Source: Plantactinospora sp040120695
Lineage (GTDB): Bacteria > Actinomycetota > Actinomycetes > Mycobacteriales > Micromonosporaceae
Assembly: GCF_040120695.1 (NCBI RefSeq)
Contig: NZ_JBEEAC010000034.1
Span: forward strand, 1-64,000
DNA: 64,000 nucleotides
Direction of reading: 5' to 3'
Under the pieces are notes generated by a model that worked only from the letters and a program-made list of their open reading frames with translations, did not search any database and had not been told where the DNA came from. Position 1 is the stretch's first letter, and the number at the start of each line of letters is the position of its first letter. Positions 25,657-34,703 of the stretch are shown here, one piece after another. Position numbers and translations under genes: made by a program.

Positions 25657-25670
25657 ACGCCGAACGGCGT
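25657..25670. promoter_or_regulatory. Palindrome in front of the SufR-like gene
   Basis: ACGCCG-aa-CGGCGT is perfect, is adjacent to GTTATAAC (25651-25658), and begins 17 bp before the regulator's ATG. It is a candidate autoregulatory operator. Confidence 0.45.
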
Positions 25671-25747
25671 CAAAACCCAAGGAGGGTCCGAACTCACAGA
25701 TCACCGACCTCCGTACCCCGGCCGTCCGGGTGCCGATGGCAGGTCGG

Positions 25748-25767
25748 CACGGGACCAAAGACCCTGT
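25748..25767. promoter_or_regulatory. DosR/DevR-like box upstream of the hemerythrin gene
   Basis: GGGACCAAAGACCC (25751-25764) fits the core of the hypoxia/NO motif TTSGGGACTWWAGTCCCSAA with few mismatches. It lies about 80 bp upstream of the GTG start. Confidence 0.55.
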
Positions 25768-25829
25768 CTGCCGGGGATGGCCGGGAACAGGCTGGAAGTA
25801 CCGACGGGTCATCGTCAGGAGGAACGATC

Positions 25830-26270
25830 GTGTGCAACTACTGCGGCTGCCGGGAGTTCCCGGTGATCGGTCGACTGACCGCCGAACACGAGGCGATCGC
25901 CAACGCGGCCGGGAGTCTGCGTACGGCGATCACGTCCGGTACGGATGATCCGCTGGTACGGCTCGACGCGTTGCTCGCCCTGCTGACGCCGCACACCGAC
26001 ACCGAGGAGGCCGGCCTCTTCGTCGAGCTTCGTGCGGAGGGCAGCCTGACCGAGGCGGTGGACAAGCTCTGCGACGAGCACGACGACATCCACGGCGTCC
26101 TCGGCGCGGTCGATCGCGCCGCACCGGACTGGCCGGCGGTGCTGGCCGCCCTGACCCGGCTGCACCGGCACATCGACAACGAGGAACACGGGCTGTTCCC
26201 GGCGGCGGCGATCGCGCTGCCGATCCCGGCGTGGGACCGCCTCACCGCGCGGCAACCCAGCGCGGCATAG
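25830..26270 (+). CDS. Hemerythrin HHE-like protein
   Basis: The start is GTG 25830 with AGGAGG about 8 bases before it. The 146 residues begin CNYCGCREF, a compact Cys cluster, then run as a four-helix bundle with the HHE-type ligands: His in TAEHEAIA, His-x3-Glu in TPHTDTEEAGLF, His in CDEHDDIH, and His-x4-Glu in RHIDNEEHGLF. Such proteins bind a di-iron centre and sense or scavenge oxygen or nitric oxide. Its placement opposite the nirK operon and under a DosR-like box supports a role in NO or hypoxia handling. Confidence 0.8.
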   Translation: MCNYCGCREFPVIGRLTAEHEAIANAAGSLRTAITSGTDDPLVRLDALLALLTPHTDTEEAGLFVELRAEGSLTEAVDKLCDEHDDIHGVLGAVDRAAPDWPAVLAALTRLHRHIDNEEHGLFPAAAIALPIPAWDRLTARQPSAA

Positions 26271-26322
26271 CAGCTGACCGCTGCTTCGTGCACACCTCTC
26301 GATCTGGAACGGATGACGTGGT

Positions 26323-27090
26323 ATGGGTAAACAGCAGCGAGTGACGTCCCGCGAAACGCGCAGGGCACAGGCGGCCGTCGCGGCGCGGCGCGGCCGGCGG
26401 ATCAACTGGGCACTCGCCGTCGGCGGGTTGGTCATCGCCGGTCTGGTGATCGCCATCGGGTTCGCGGTGTTCGACGCCGCGAACCAGGACGAGCCACCCG
26501 CCCGCGCTGGCGGGGCCCTGGTCACCCCCGCCAACCTCACCCCCACCGGTGCGATCCCGGTCGGCCAGCCCGGTGCGCCGGTGACCGTGGAGATCTACCT
26601 GGACTACATGTGCCCGGCATGCGGCAAGTTCGAGCAGGCCAACGGCGGCGAACTGGACAGGCTCGTCCGGGCCGGCACGGCCCGGGTGGAGCTGCGGCCG
26701 ATCTCGTTCCTGGACCGCACCTCGCAGGGCAGCAGATACTCCAGCAGGGCGGCCAACGCGATCGCCACGGTCGCCGACCGGGCCCCGGACCGGGTCTGGG
26801 CGTTGCACTCCGCGTTCTACGACGACCAGCCCCGGGAGGGCACCCGGGGGCTCACCGACCAACAGATCGCCGACCTGGCGATCCGGGCCGGAGTCGGCCG
26901 GGACGTGGTCGACGCGTTCGACGAGCGCGTCTTCGAACCGTGGGTGGCCAAGGTGACCCGGACCGCGTTCGACTCGGGTGTGCAGGGCACCCCGACGGTG
27001 CGGATCAACGGCACGGTGTTCGAGGGCGACGTGTACCGCGCCGGCCCGCTGACCGAGGCCGTCGAGGCGGCGGCCAGGAGCGGTACCTAG
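26323..27090 (+). CDS. Membrane-anchored DsbA-like thioredoxin
   Basis: This 255-residue protein has an Arg-rich cytoplasmic N-terminus, one membrane helix (INWALAVGGLVIAGLVIAIGFAVF, about 27-50), and an exported thioredoxin fold with the active site Cys-Pro-Ala-Cys in DYMCPACGKFE (about residues 98-101). The cis-Pro loop is GTPTVRING. It would introduce disulfides into exported proteins. The VKOR gene follows with a one-base stop/start overlap (TAGTG) and would reoxidise it, the standard actinobacterial pairing. Confidence 0.88.
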   Translation: MGKQQRVTSRETRRAQAAVAARRGRRINWALAVGGLVIAGLVIAIGFAVFDAANQDEPPARAGGALVTPANLTPTGAIPVGQPGAPVTVEIYLDYMCPACGKFEQANGGELDRLVRAGTARVELRPISFLDRTSQGSRYSSRAANAIATVADRAPDRVWALHSAFYDDQPREGTRGLTDQQIADLAIRAGVGRDVVDAFDERVFEPWVAKVTRTAFDSGVQGTPTVRINGTVFEGDVYRAGPLTEAVEAAARSGT

Positions 27091-27710
27091 TGGCCGGCGC
27101 ACTCGGCACGCTGCACCGGGTCCGGCACACCGACGCCTGGATCTTCGGCACCATGCTCCTCTCGTCGGTGCTGAGCCTGATCGCCTCGTTCGTGCTGGCG
27201 GTCGACGCGGTCAAACTGGCCGCCGATCCGGCCGCAGAGCTCTCCTGCAACATCAACGAGGTGATCAGCTGCGGCACCGTGGCCGCCGCCTGGCAGTCGC
27301 AGCTGCTCGGGTTCCCCAACGCGTTCCTCGGGCTGGTCGCCGAGCCGGTGGTGATCACCCTGGCGGTGGCCCACCTGGGCGGGGTGCGGTTCCCGCGCTG
27401 GTTCATGTTCGCCGCGCAACTGGTCTACGCCGTCGGCCTCGGCTTCGCCTACTGGCTGTTCTACCAGTCGATGTTTCATATCGGCGCGCTGTGCCCCTGG
27501 TGCCTGCTGGTGACCGTCTCCACGACCCTGGTGTTCGCGGCCCTGACCCACGTCAACATCCGCGACGGCAACCTGTTCCTGCCGGCCCGGATGCGGGCCG
27601 CCCTGGTCCGAGGGCTGCGGGCCAACCTCGATCTGGTCATCGTGGTGATCTGGCTGCTGATCCTGACCCTCGCCGTCGTGCTCCGCTACGGCGACCTGCT
27701 GTTCGGGTAG
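27090..27710 (+). CDS. Vitamin K epoxide reductase (VKOR) family protein
   Basis: The start is GTG 27090, sharing a base with the DsbA stop. The 206 residues include about five membrane helices, a loop cysteine pair (LSCNINEVISCG) and the catalytic CPWC motif in IGALCPWCLLVT, all expected of bacterial VKOR. It passes electrons from DsbA to menaquinone. The hairpin over its stop codon separates it from the nar operon. Linkage to nitrate respiration may serve disulfide formation when oxygen is scarce, which is an inference. Confidence 0.88.
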   Translation: MAGALGTLHRVRHTDAWIFGTMLLSSVLSLIASFVLAVDAVKLAADPAAELSCNINEVISCGTVAAAWQSQLLGFPNAFLGLVAEPVVITLAVAHLGGVRFPRWFMFAAQLVYAVGLGFAYWLFYQSMFHIGALCPWCLLVTVSTTLVFAALTHVNIRDGNLFLPARMRAALVRGLRANLDLVIVVIWLLILTLAVVLRYGDLLFG

Positions 27711-27727
27711 GTCGGCCCGGCCGACCT
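27709..27727 (+). terminator. Terminator at the end of the DsbA-VKOR unit
   Basis: AGGTCGGC (27709-27716) pairs perfectly with GCCGACCT (27720-27727) over a 3-base loop. It overlaps the VKOR stop codon. Confidence 0.6.
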
Positions 27728-27732
27728 GTCCG

Positions 27733-27752
27733 TTCGGGACCTATGGCCCCTG
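27733..27752. promoter_or_regulatory. DosR/DevR-like box upstream of narG
   Basis: TTCGGGACCTATGGCCCCTG matches 15 of 20 positions of the DosR consensus TTSGGGACTWWAGTCCCSAA, including both GGGAC and CCC blocks. It is 145 bp upstream of narG. DosR-family regulators induce nitrate reductase genes under hypoxia in several actinobacteria. Confidence 0.6.
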
Positions 27753-27897
27753 CGGATCTCGAAAGATCACGGTGAAGTGGTCCGTGTCGCGTCGCCGACT
27801 TGCGTCCGGACGCGGAACGTACCAGCGTGGGGCACCACGGCGCGGCGGGCGCGCCCGCCGGGGAGGACCACCGAGCCGAGTGAGGGAACGAGGGCAG

Positions 27898-30800
27898 ATG
27901 GCGGGCGTGACCGATGCTGCGGGACGGGCGTTGCTGGCGGTGGGCGGCCTGGTACGCCGGGCGGAGGTGTCCGCGGACGGCCGGACGCTGCACCAGATCG
28001 GCGGCCGGGAGGCGGACAGCTTCTACCGGGATCGGTGGTCGTACGACAAGGTGGTGCGCTCGACCCACGGGGTGAACTGCACCGGCTCGTGCTCGTGGAA
28101 GGTGTACGTCAAGGACGGCATCATCACCTGGGAGCAGCAGCAGACCGACTACCCGAGCGTCGGCCCCGACCGGCCGGAGTACGAGCCCCGGGGCTGCCCG
28201 CGCGGTGCGGCGTTCTCCTGGTACACGTACTCCCCGACCCGGGTGCGCTATCCGTACGCCCGGGGTGTGCTGGTGGAGATGTACCGCGAGGCGAAGCGGC
28301 GGCTGGGCGACCCGGTGGCGGCGTGGGCGGACATCCAGGCCGACCCGGAGCGCCGTCGCCGCTACCAGCGGGCCCGCGGCAAGGGCGGTCTGGTGCGGGT
28401 GACCTGGGACGAGGCGCAGGAGATCGTGGCGGCGGCACACGTGCACACGATCAAGGAGTACGGGCCGGACCGGGTGGCGGGCTTCTCGCCGATCCCGGCC
28501 ATGTCGATGGTCTCGCACGCCGTCGGCGCCCGGTTCCTTTCGCTGATCGGCGGAAGCATGCTGTCCTTCTACGACTGGTACGCCGACCTGCCGGTCGCCT
28601 CGCCGCAGATGTTCGGGGACCAGACCGACGTACCCGAGTCCGGCGACTGGTGGGACGCCTCCTACCTGGTGATGTGGGGCTCGAACGTGCCGGTCACCCG
28701 GACGCCGGACGCGCACTGGATGGCCGAGGCCCGCTACCGGGGCCAGAAGGTCGTGGTGGTGTCGCCGGACTACGCCGACAACGTCAAGTTCGCCGACGAC
28801 TGGCTGCCGGCACAGCCCGGCACGGACGGTGCCCTGGCGATGGCGATGGGGCACGTGGTCCTCAAGGAGTTCTTCGTCGACCGGCAGGTGCCCCGGTTCG
28901 TCGACTACGTCTCCCGGTACACCGACCTGCCGTACCTGGTCAGCCTCGAACCGGTCGAGGGTGGCGGCTACCGCCCCGGCAAGTTCCTCACCGCCGCCGA
29001 CCTGGGTGAGACCGACGGGGAGGCGGCGTTCCGGCCGGTGCTGTGGGACATCGCGACCGACGCGCCGGCGGTGCCGAACGGGTCGCTCGGCGACCGCTTC
29101 AGCGAGGCCGGGGTCGGCAGGTGGAACCTGGATCTGGGCGACATCGTGCCCCGGCTCAGCTGCGACGGCGGGGCGGCGGTCGAGGTGGCGCTGCCGCGCT
29201 TCGACAACGACCTGCCCGAGGTGATGCGCCGGGGCGTACCCACCACCGAGGTGGCCGGCCGGCTGGTCACCACGGTCTTCGACCTGATGCTGGCCCAGTA
29301 CGGGGTGGCCCGCCCCGGTTTGCCCGGGGTCTGGCCGACCGGGTACACCGACCCGGCGGAGCCGTACACCCCGGCGTGGCAGGAGCCGATCACCGGGGTG
29401 CCGGCCGCGGCGGTGGCCCGGATCGGCCGGGAGTTCGCCGACAACGCGGAACGCTCCGGCGGCCGGTCGATGATCCTGATGGGGGCCGGCACCAACCACT
29501 GGTTCCACTCCGACGCCACCTACCGGGCGATGCTCGCCCTGACGACGCTGACCGGCTGCCAGGGCGTCAACGGCGGCGGCTGGGCGCACTACGTCGGGCA
29601 GGAGAAGTGCCGGCCGGTCACCGGGTGGGCGCATCTGGCGTTCGGCCTGGACTGGGTACGACCGCCACGGCAGATGATCGGCACCGCCTACTGGTACATC
29701 CACACCAACCAGTGGCGCTACGACCAGTACAACGCGGAGGTGCTCGCCTCGCCGCTGGGGCGGGGGCGGTTCGCCGGCCGGCACACCGCCGACCTGCTGG
29801 CCCAGTCGGCCCGGCTGGGCTGGATGCCGTCGATGCCCACCTTCGACCGCAACCCGCTCGACCTCGCCGACGAGGCCCTCGCCGCGAACCCGGACGACCC
29901 GGCCCGACACGTCGCCGACGCGCTCGTCGACGGACGGCTCAGGTTCGCCTGCACCGATCCGGACGCGCCGGAGAACTGGCCCCGGGTGCTGACCGTGTGG
30001 CGGGCGAACCTGCTCGGCTCCTCGGCCAAGGGCAACGAGTACTTCCTCCGGCACCTGCTCGGCACCGACTCGTCGCTGCGCGCCGCCGAGGCGCCGCCGG
30101 AGAAGCGCCCGACCGAGGTGGTGTGGCACGAGGACGCCCCGGAGGGCAAGCTCGACCTGCTGCTGAGTCTCGACTTCCGGATGACCTCCACGACGCTCTT
30201 CTCGGACATCGTGCTGCCGGCCGCCACCTGGTACGAGAAGCACGACCTGAACACCACCGACATGCACCCGTTCATCCACGCCTTCACCCCGGCGATCAAC
30301 CCGCCGTGGCAGACCCGTACCGACTTCACCGCGTTCCACGGCATCGCCAAGGCGTTCTCCGCGCTGGCCGGCCGGCACCTGGGGGTCCGCAGGGACCTCG
30401 TCGCCGCCCCGCTGCTGCACGACACCCCGGACGCGCTGGCCACCCCGGGCGGCGTGGTGCGCGACTGGCAGGCCGGTGAGGCGCCGGCGGTACCGGGCAG
30501 GACGATGCCGAAGTTCGTCGTCGTGGAACGTGACTACGGCGCCGTCGCCGACCGGATGGCCGCGCTGGGGCCGCTGCTGGACCGGCTCGGCACCACCACC
30601 AAGGCGGTCACCGTCGACGTCACCCCCGAGATCGACTACCTGCGCCGGGTCAACGGTCAGGTACGCGGCGGGCCGGCGGACGGCCGGCCCCGGCTCGACA
30701 CCGACATCCGGGCCTGCGAAGCCATCCTGGCGCTCTCCGGCACCACCAACGGCCGGGTCGCGACCGAGGGGTTCCACTTCCTGGAACGGCGTACCGGACA

Positions 30801-31563
30801 GCGGCTGGCGGACATGTCCGCCGAGCACGAGGGCAAGCAGATCACCTTCGCCGACACCCAGTCCCGCCCGGTGCCGGTCATCACCAGCCCCGAGTGGTCG
30901 GGCAGCGAGCACGGCGGCCGCCGGTACTCCCCGTTCACCATCAACACCGAACGGCTCAAGCCGTGGCACACGCTCACCGGACGCCAGCACTTCTTCCTCG
31001 ACCACGACTGGATGCAGGAACTCGGTGAGGAACTGCCGGTCTTCCGGCCGCCACTGGACATGCACAAGCTCTTCGGCGAACCGCGGCTGGGCCGCGACGG
31101 CGAGCTGGAGCTGACCGTGCGCTACCTGACGCCGCACTCGAAGTGGTCCATCCACTCGGAATACCAGGACAACCTGATCATGCTGACCCTGTCCCGTGGT
31201 GGACCGACGATGTGGATGAGCGAGGCCGACGCCGCGAAGATCGGGGTACGCGACAACGAGTGGATCGAGGCGGTCAACCGCAACGGCGTGGTGGTGTGCC
31301 GGGCCGTGGTGACGCACAAGATGCCCGAGGGCACGGTGTACATGTACCACGCGCAGGAACGGGTGATCGACGTACCGAAGGCCGAGACCTCCGGGCGGCG
31401 CGGCGGCATCCACAACTCGCTGACCCGGTTGCTGATCAAGCCCAGCCACCTCATCGGCGGTTACGCCCAGCTGTCGTTCGCGTTCAACTACCTCGGACCC
31501 ACCGGCAACCAGCGTGACGAGGTCACCGTGATCCGCCGCCGCTCCCAGGAGGTGTCCTACTGA
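27898..31563 (+). CDS. narG: Respiratory nitrate reductase alpha subunit
   Basis: This 1221-residue molybdopterin oxidoreductase starts at ATG 27898 (MAGVTDAAGRALL); the 42 codons upstream are unlike NarG. The FS0 cluster region is STHGVNCTGSCSWKVYVKDG. Conserved NarG blocks include WEQQQTDYPS, RGCPRGAAFSWYTYSP and MIGTAYWYIHTNQWRYDQYN. The length is normal. It reduces nitrate to nitrite on the cytoplasmic face using electrons passed from menaquinol through NarI and NarH. It is the first gene of narGHJI, with the narH ATG overlapping its stop by one base. No Tat signal is seen, as expected for NarG. Confidence 0.95.
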   Translation: MAGVTDAAGRALLAVGGLVRRAEVSADGRTLHQIGGREADSFYRDRWSYDKVVRSTHGVNCTGSCSWKVYVKDGIITWEQQQTDYPSVGPDRPEYEPRGCPRGAAFSWYTYSPTRVRYPYARGVLVEMYREAKRRLGDPVAAWADIQADPERRRRYQRARGKGGLVRVTWDEAQEIVAAAHVHTIKEYGPDRVAGFSPIPAMSMVSHAVGARFLSLIGGSMLSFYDWYADLPVASPQMFGDQTDVPESGDWWDASYLVMWGSNVPVTRTPDAHWMAEARYRGQKVVVVSPDYADNVKFADDWLPAQPGTDGALAMAMGHVVLKEFFVDRQVPRFVDYVSRYTDLPYLVSLEPVEGGGYRPGKFLTAADLGETDGEAAFRPVLWDIATDAPAVPNGSLGDRFSEAGVGRWNLDLGDIVPRLSCDGGAAVEVALPRFDNDLPEVMRRGVPTTEVAGRLVTTVFDLMLAQYGVARPGLPGVWPTGYTDPAEPYTPAWQEPITGVPAAAVARIGREFADNAERSGGRSMILMGAGTNHWFHSDATYRAMLALTTLTGCQGVNGGGWAHYVGQEKCRPVTGWAHLAFGLDWVRPPRQMIGTAYWYIHTNQWRYDQYNAEVLASPLGRGRFAGRHTADLLAQSARLGWMPSMPTFDRNPLDLADEALAANPDDPARHVADALVDGRLRFACTDPDAPENWPRVLTVWRANLLGSSAKGNEYFLRHLLGTDSSLRAAEAPPEKRPTEVVWHEDAPEGKLDLLLSLDFRMTSTTLFSDIVLPAATWYEKHDLNTTDMHPFIHAFTPAINPPWQTRTDFTAFHGIAKAFSALAGRHLGVRRDLVAAPLLHDTPDALATPGGVVRDWQAGEAPAVPGRTMPKFVVVERDYGAVADRMAALGPLLDRLGTTTKAVTVDVTPEIDYLRRVNGQVRGGPADGRPRLDTDIRACEAILALSGTTNGRVATEGFHFLERRTGQRLADMSAEHEGKQITFADTQSRPVPVITSPEWSGSEHGGRRYSPFTINTERLKPWHTLTGRQHFFLDHDWMQELGEELPVFRPPLDMHKLFGEPRLGRDGELELTVRYLTPHSKWSIHSEYQDNLIMLTLSRGGPTMWMSEADAAKIGVRDNEWIEAVNRNGVVVCRAVVTHKMPEGTVYMYHAQERVIDVPKAETSGRRGGIHNSLTRLLIKPSHLIGGYAQLSFAFNYLGPTGNQRDEVTVIRRRSQEVSY

Positions 31564-33242
31564 TGCGCGTCATGGCCCAGATGGCGATGGTGATGAACCT
31601 CGACAAGTGCATCGGCTGCCACACCTGTTCGGTCACCTGCAAGCAGGCCTGGACGAACCGGTCCGGTGTCGAGTACGTCTGGTTCAACAACGTCGAGTCC
31701 CGGCCCGGCCAGGGCTACCCGCGCACCTACCAGGACCAGGAGCGCTGGCAGGGCGGCTGGGTGCGCACCCGGTCCGGCCGGCTCAAGCCGCGCGCCGGGG
31801 GGCGGCTGAAGAAGCTGTTGAGCATCTTCGCCAACCCGAAGCTGCCGGCCATCGGGGACTACTACGAGCCCTGGACGTACGACTACGAGCACCTGCTCAC
31901 CGCGCCGGCCGGGGAGGACACCCCGGTCGCCCGGCCCAAGTCCCTGCTGACCGGCCAGGACACCAAGGTGAGCTGGTCGGCGAACTGGGACGACTCGCTG
32001 GCCGGCGGCAACGAGATCGCCGCCGGGGACCCGGTACTGCGGCAGGTCTCCGACCGGGTCCGCGAGGAGTACGAGAAGGCGTTCCTGTTCTTCCTGCCCC
32101 GCATCTGCGAGCACTGCCTCAACCCGTCCTGCGCGGCGTCCTGCCCCTCCGGCGCCATCTACAAGCGGGCCGAGGACGGCATCGTCCTGGTCGACCAGGA
32201 CCGCTGCCGGGGCTGGCGGATGTGCATCACCGGCTGCCCGTACAAGAAGGTCTACTTCAACCACCGGACGGGCAAGGCCGAGAAGTGCACGTTCTGCTTC
32301 CCCCGCATCGAGATCGGCCAGCCCACGATCTGCTCCGAGACCTGTGTCGGCCGGCTGCGCTACATAGGACTGATGCTCTACGACGTGGACGCCGTGGCGC
32401 GGGCGGCGGCGGTCGAGGACGAACACGACCTCTACGCGGCGCAGAAGTCGGTCTTCCTCGACCCCAACGATCCGGAGGTGGTCGCCGCGGCACGGGCGGC
32501 GGGGATCCCCGACGACTGGATCGAGGCCGCACAGCGGTCCCCGATCTGGGACCTCATCATGCGGTACGAGGTGGCGCTGCCGCTGCACCCGGAGTACCGC
32601 ACCATGCCGATGGTCTGGTACATCCCGCCGCTGTCGCCGGTGGTGGACGTGCTGCGGGACACCGGTCACGACGGTGAGGACCTGGACAACCTGTTCGGCG
32701 CCGTGGACGCGCTGCGCATCCCGCTGGAATACCTGGCCGGGCTCTTCACCGCCGGTGACCCGGGACCGGTGCGCGACGTGCTGAACCGGCTCGGCGCCAT
32801 GCGCGCCTACCAGCGCCGGGTCAACCTCGGTGAGCCACGTGACGAGTCCATCGCCACCGCCGTCGGAATGACCGGCCAGGAGCTGGACGACATGTACCGG
32901 CTGCTCGCCATCGCCAAGTACGACGAGCGGTACGTCATCCCCGCCGCGCACGCCGAGGACGCGCACCGGCTCGAACAGCTCGGCACCGAGTGCAGCCTCG
33001 ACTACGAGGGCGGGCCCGGGATGGGCGGCGGCGGCCCGTACGGCCAGGGCCCGTTCGGGGAGTCCTCCGGGACTCCGGCCCCGATCCAGGTCGAGACGTT
33101 CCACATGTTGCGGGACCGGCAGACCGCCGACTCGGTCGCCGCGCCGGAGGACAAGGGCACCCGGATCAACCTGCTCAACTGGGACGGCAAGGGCACCCCG
33201 GAAGGGCTGTTCCCGCCCCGCAAGGACGGAGGTGAGCCGTGA
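31563..33242 (+). CDS. narH: Respiratory nitrate reductase beta subunit
   Basis: This is a 559-residue iron-sulfur protein. Four cysteine clusters are visible: CIGCHTCSVTCKQAW near the N-terminus, CEHCLNPSCAASCPSGA, CRGWRMCITGCPYKK (Trp in place of Cys marks the 3Fe-4S centre) and CTFCFPR. It carries electrons from NarI heme to NarG. ATG 31563 shares a base with the narG stop; Met4 is an alternative start. The C-terminus runs about 40 residues past the core and overlaps narJ by four bases (GTGA). Confidence 0.95.
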   Translation: MRVMAQMAMVMNLDKCIGCHTCSVTCKQAWTNRSGVEYVWFNNVESRPGQGYPRTYQDQERWQGGWVRTRSGRLKPRAGGRLKKLLSIFANPKLPAIGDYYEPWTYDYEHLLTAPAGEDTPVARPKSLLTGQDTKVSWSANWDDSLAGGNEIAAGDPVLRQVSDRVREEYEKAFLFFLPRICEHCLNPSCAASCPSGAIYKRAEDGIVLVDQDRCRGWRMCITGCPYKKVYFNHRTGKAEKCTFCFPRIEIGQPTICSETCVGRLRYIGLMLYDVDAVARAAAVEDEHDLYAAQKSVFLDPNDPEVVAAARAAGIPDDWIEAAQRSPIWDLIMRYEVALPLHPEYRTMPMVWYIPPLSPVVDVLRDTGHDGEDLDNLFGAVDALRIPLEYLAGLFTAGDPGPVRDVLNRLGAMRAYQRRVNLGEPRDESIATAVGMTGQELDDMYRLLAIAKYDERYVIPAAHAEDAHRLEQLGTECSLDYEGGPGMGGGGPYGQGPFGESSGTPAPIQVETFHMLRDRQTADSVAAPEDKGTRINLLNWDGKGTPEGLFPPRKDGGEP

Positions 33243-33859
33243 GCCAGCCGACCTGGCGCGCGGTCGCGGCCCGGGCCGCCTCGTTGCTGCTGCGCTATCC
33301 CGACCAGGCCGTCATGGCCGCGCTGCCGGTCGTGCGGGCGGCTCTCGACGGTGTGCCGGCGACGGTGGCGGAACCGTTGCGGACCGTCGCCGAGTACCGC
33401 GCCGAGGCGGCCCCGGCGACGTTGGCGAGCGGCTACGTCGAGCTGTTCGACTTCCGCCGCCGGTGCTGCCTGCACCTGACCTACTACACCTGCGGCGACA
33501 CCCGCAGACGCGGCGAGGCGCTGGTGCTGTTCGCCACCGCGTACCGGGACGCCGGCCTGCGGACCGTCGACGGTGAGCTGCCGGACTACCTGCCGGCCGT
33601 GCTGGACCTCGCCGCGCACGACGACGCCGGCTGGCGGCTGCTGCGGGAGAACCGGGTCGGCCTCGACCTGCTGGCCCGGGCGTTGGACACCGAGAAGTCG
33701 GTCTACCAGCACGCCATCAGGGGGGTGCTGGCCATGTTGCCGCCCGCGCAGCCCGGTGACATCGCCGCCGCTCTCCGGCTGGCCCGGACGGGGCCACCGG
33801 TCGAGCAGGTCGGCCTGGAACCGTTCGGGCTCGTCGACACCACCGGAGGCCGCAGATGA
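33239..33859 (+). CDS. narJ: Nitrate reductase molybdenum cofactor assembly chaperone
   Basis: This 206-residue all-helical protein of the TorD/NarJ family contains the typical segments AASLLLRYPDQ and YVELFDFRRRCCLHLTYYTCGDTRRRGEAL. It assists maturation of NarG but is not part of the final enzyme. GTG 33239 overlaps narH by four bases and its end overlaps narI by four bases (ATGA), so synthesis is coupled. Confidence 0.92.
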   Translation: MSQPTWRAVAARAASLLLRYPDQAVMAALPVVRAALDGVPATVAEPLRTVAEYRAEAAPATLASGYVELFDFRRRCCLHLTYYTCGDTRRRGEALVLFATAYRDAGLRTVDGELPDYLPAVLDLAAHDDAGWRLLRENRVGLDLLARALDTEKSVYQHAIRGVLAMLPPAQPGDIAAALRLARTGPPVEQVGLEPFGLVDTTGGRR

Positions 33860-34617
33860 ACGTCCTGCTCTGGGTCGTCTTCCCCTATCTCAGCATCGCC
33901 GTCCTCGTCGGCGGGCTGGTCTGGCGCTACCGGTACGACAAGTTCGGTTGGACCACCCGCTCGTCGCAGCTCTACGAGACGGCGGTGCTGCGCTGGGGCA
34001 GCCCGCTGTTCCACTTCGGCGTGCTGATGGTCCTGATCGGACACGTCGGCGGCCTGCTCGTGCCGAAATCCTGGACCGAGGCGGTCGGCATCACCGAACA
34101 CACGTACCACCTGATGGCGGTCTTCATCGGCACCGTCGCCGGGTTCTGCACGCTGATCGGGATGGCGATCCTCATCGCCCGGCGCCGCCTCACCGGCCCG
34201 GTCTTCGCCGCCACCACCCGCAACGACAAGGCCATGTACGCGGTGTTGGCCACGGTGATCGTGCTGGGGCTCTGGGCCACCGTGCGGGCGAACGTGGCCG
34301 GCGCCGGCTACGACTACCGGGAAACCATCTCGCCGTGGTTCCGGTCGCTGTTCTACCTCAGCCCGGACCCCGAGATCATGGCCGGCGTCCCGATCGGTTT
34401 CCAGATCCACATCGTCGCCGCGTTCGCCCTCTTCGCGTTCTGGCCGTTCACCCGGCTCGTGCACGCCTTCAGCGCACCTGTCGGCTACCTCACCCGCCCG
34501 TACGTCCCGTACCGCAGCCGCGATCCCCGCCCCGGTCTGCGTCCCACCCGCCCCGGCTGGGAGGGCCCGCCGAAGCTCCCGACCCGACCGACGGAATCCA
34601 CCCGCCGTCGTGGCTGA
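33856..34617 (+). CDS. narI: Respiratory nitrate reductase gamma subunit (diheme cytochrome b)
   Basis: The 253 residues form five membrane helices with the heme ligand histidines expected of NarI (SPLFHFGVLMVLIGHVGG in helix 2, and VPIGFQIHIVAAFALFAFWPFTRLVHAFSAP in helix 5). It oxidises menaquinol at the outer face and anchors NarGH. The C-terminal 25 residues are Arg/Pro-rich. The next gene, narK, is 86 bp downstream, likely in the same transcript. Confidence 0.95.
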   Translation: MNVLLWVVFPYLSIAVLVGGLVWRYRYDKFGWTTRSSQLYETAVLRWGSPLFHFGVLMVLIGHVGGLLVPKSWTEAVGITEHTYHLMAVFIGTVAGFCTLIGMAILIARRRLTGPVFAATTRNDKAMYAVLATVIVLGLWATVRANVAGAGYDYRETISPWFRSLFYLSPDPEIMAGVPIGFQIHIVAAFALFAFWPFTRLVHAFSAPVGYLTRPYVPYRSRDPRPGLRPTRPGWEGPPKLPTRPTESTRRRG

Positions 34618-34703
34618 CCCACCACGCGATCCACTCGAACCGATCCGTCGGCGCAGGCGTGCCGGCAGCGCTCCGGCCCTGGCGTTCCCGAGGTGAGACA
34701 GAA

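Noticed and set aside
27637..31449. 1270-residue minus-strand frame opposite narG
   Set aside because: It is a shadow of narG caused by high GC third positions, with no recognisable domain.
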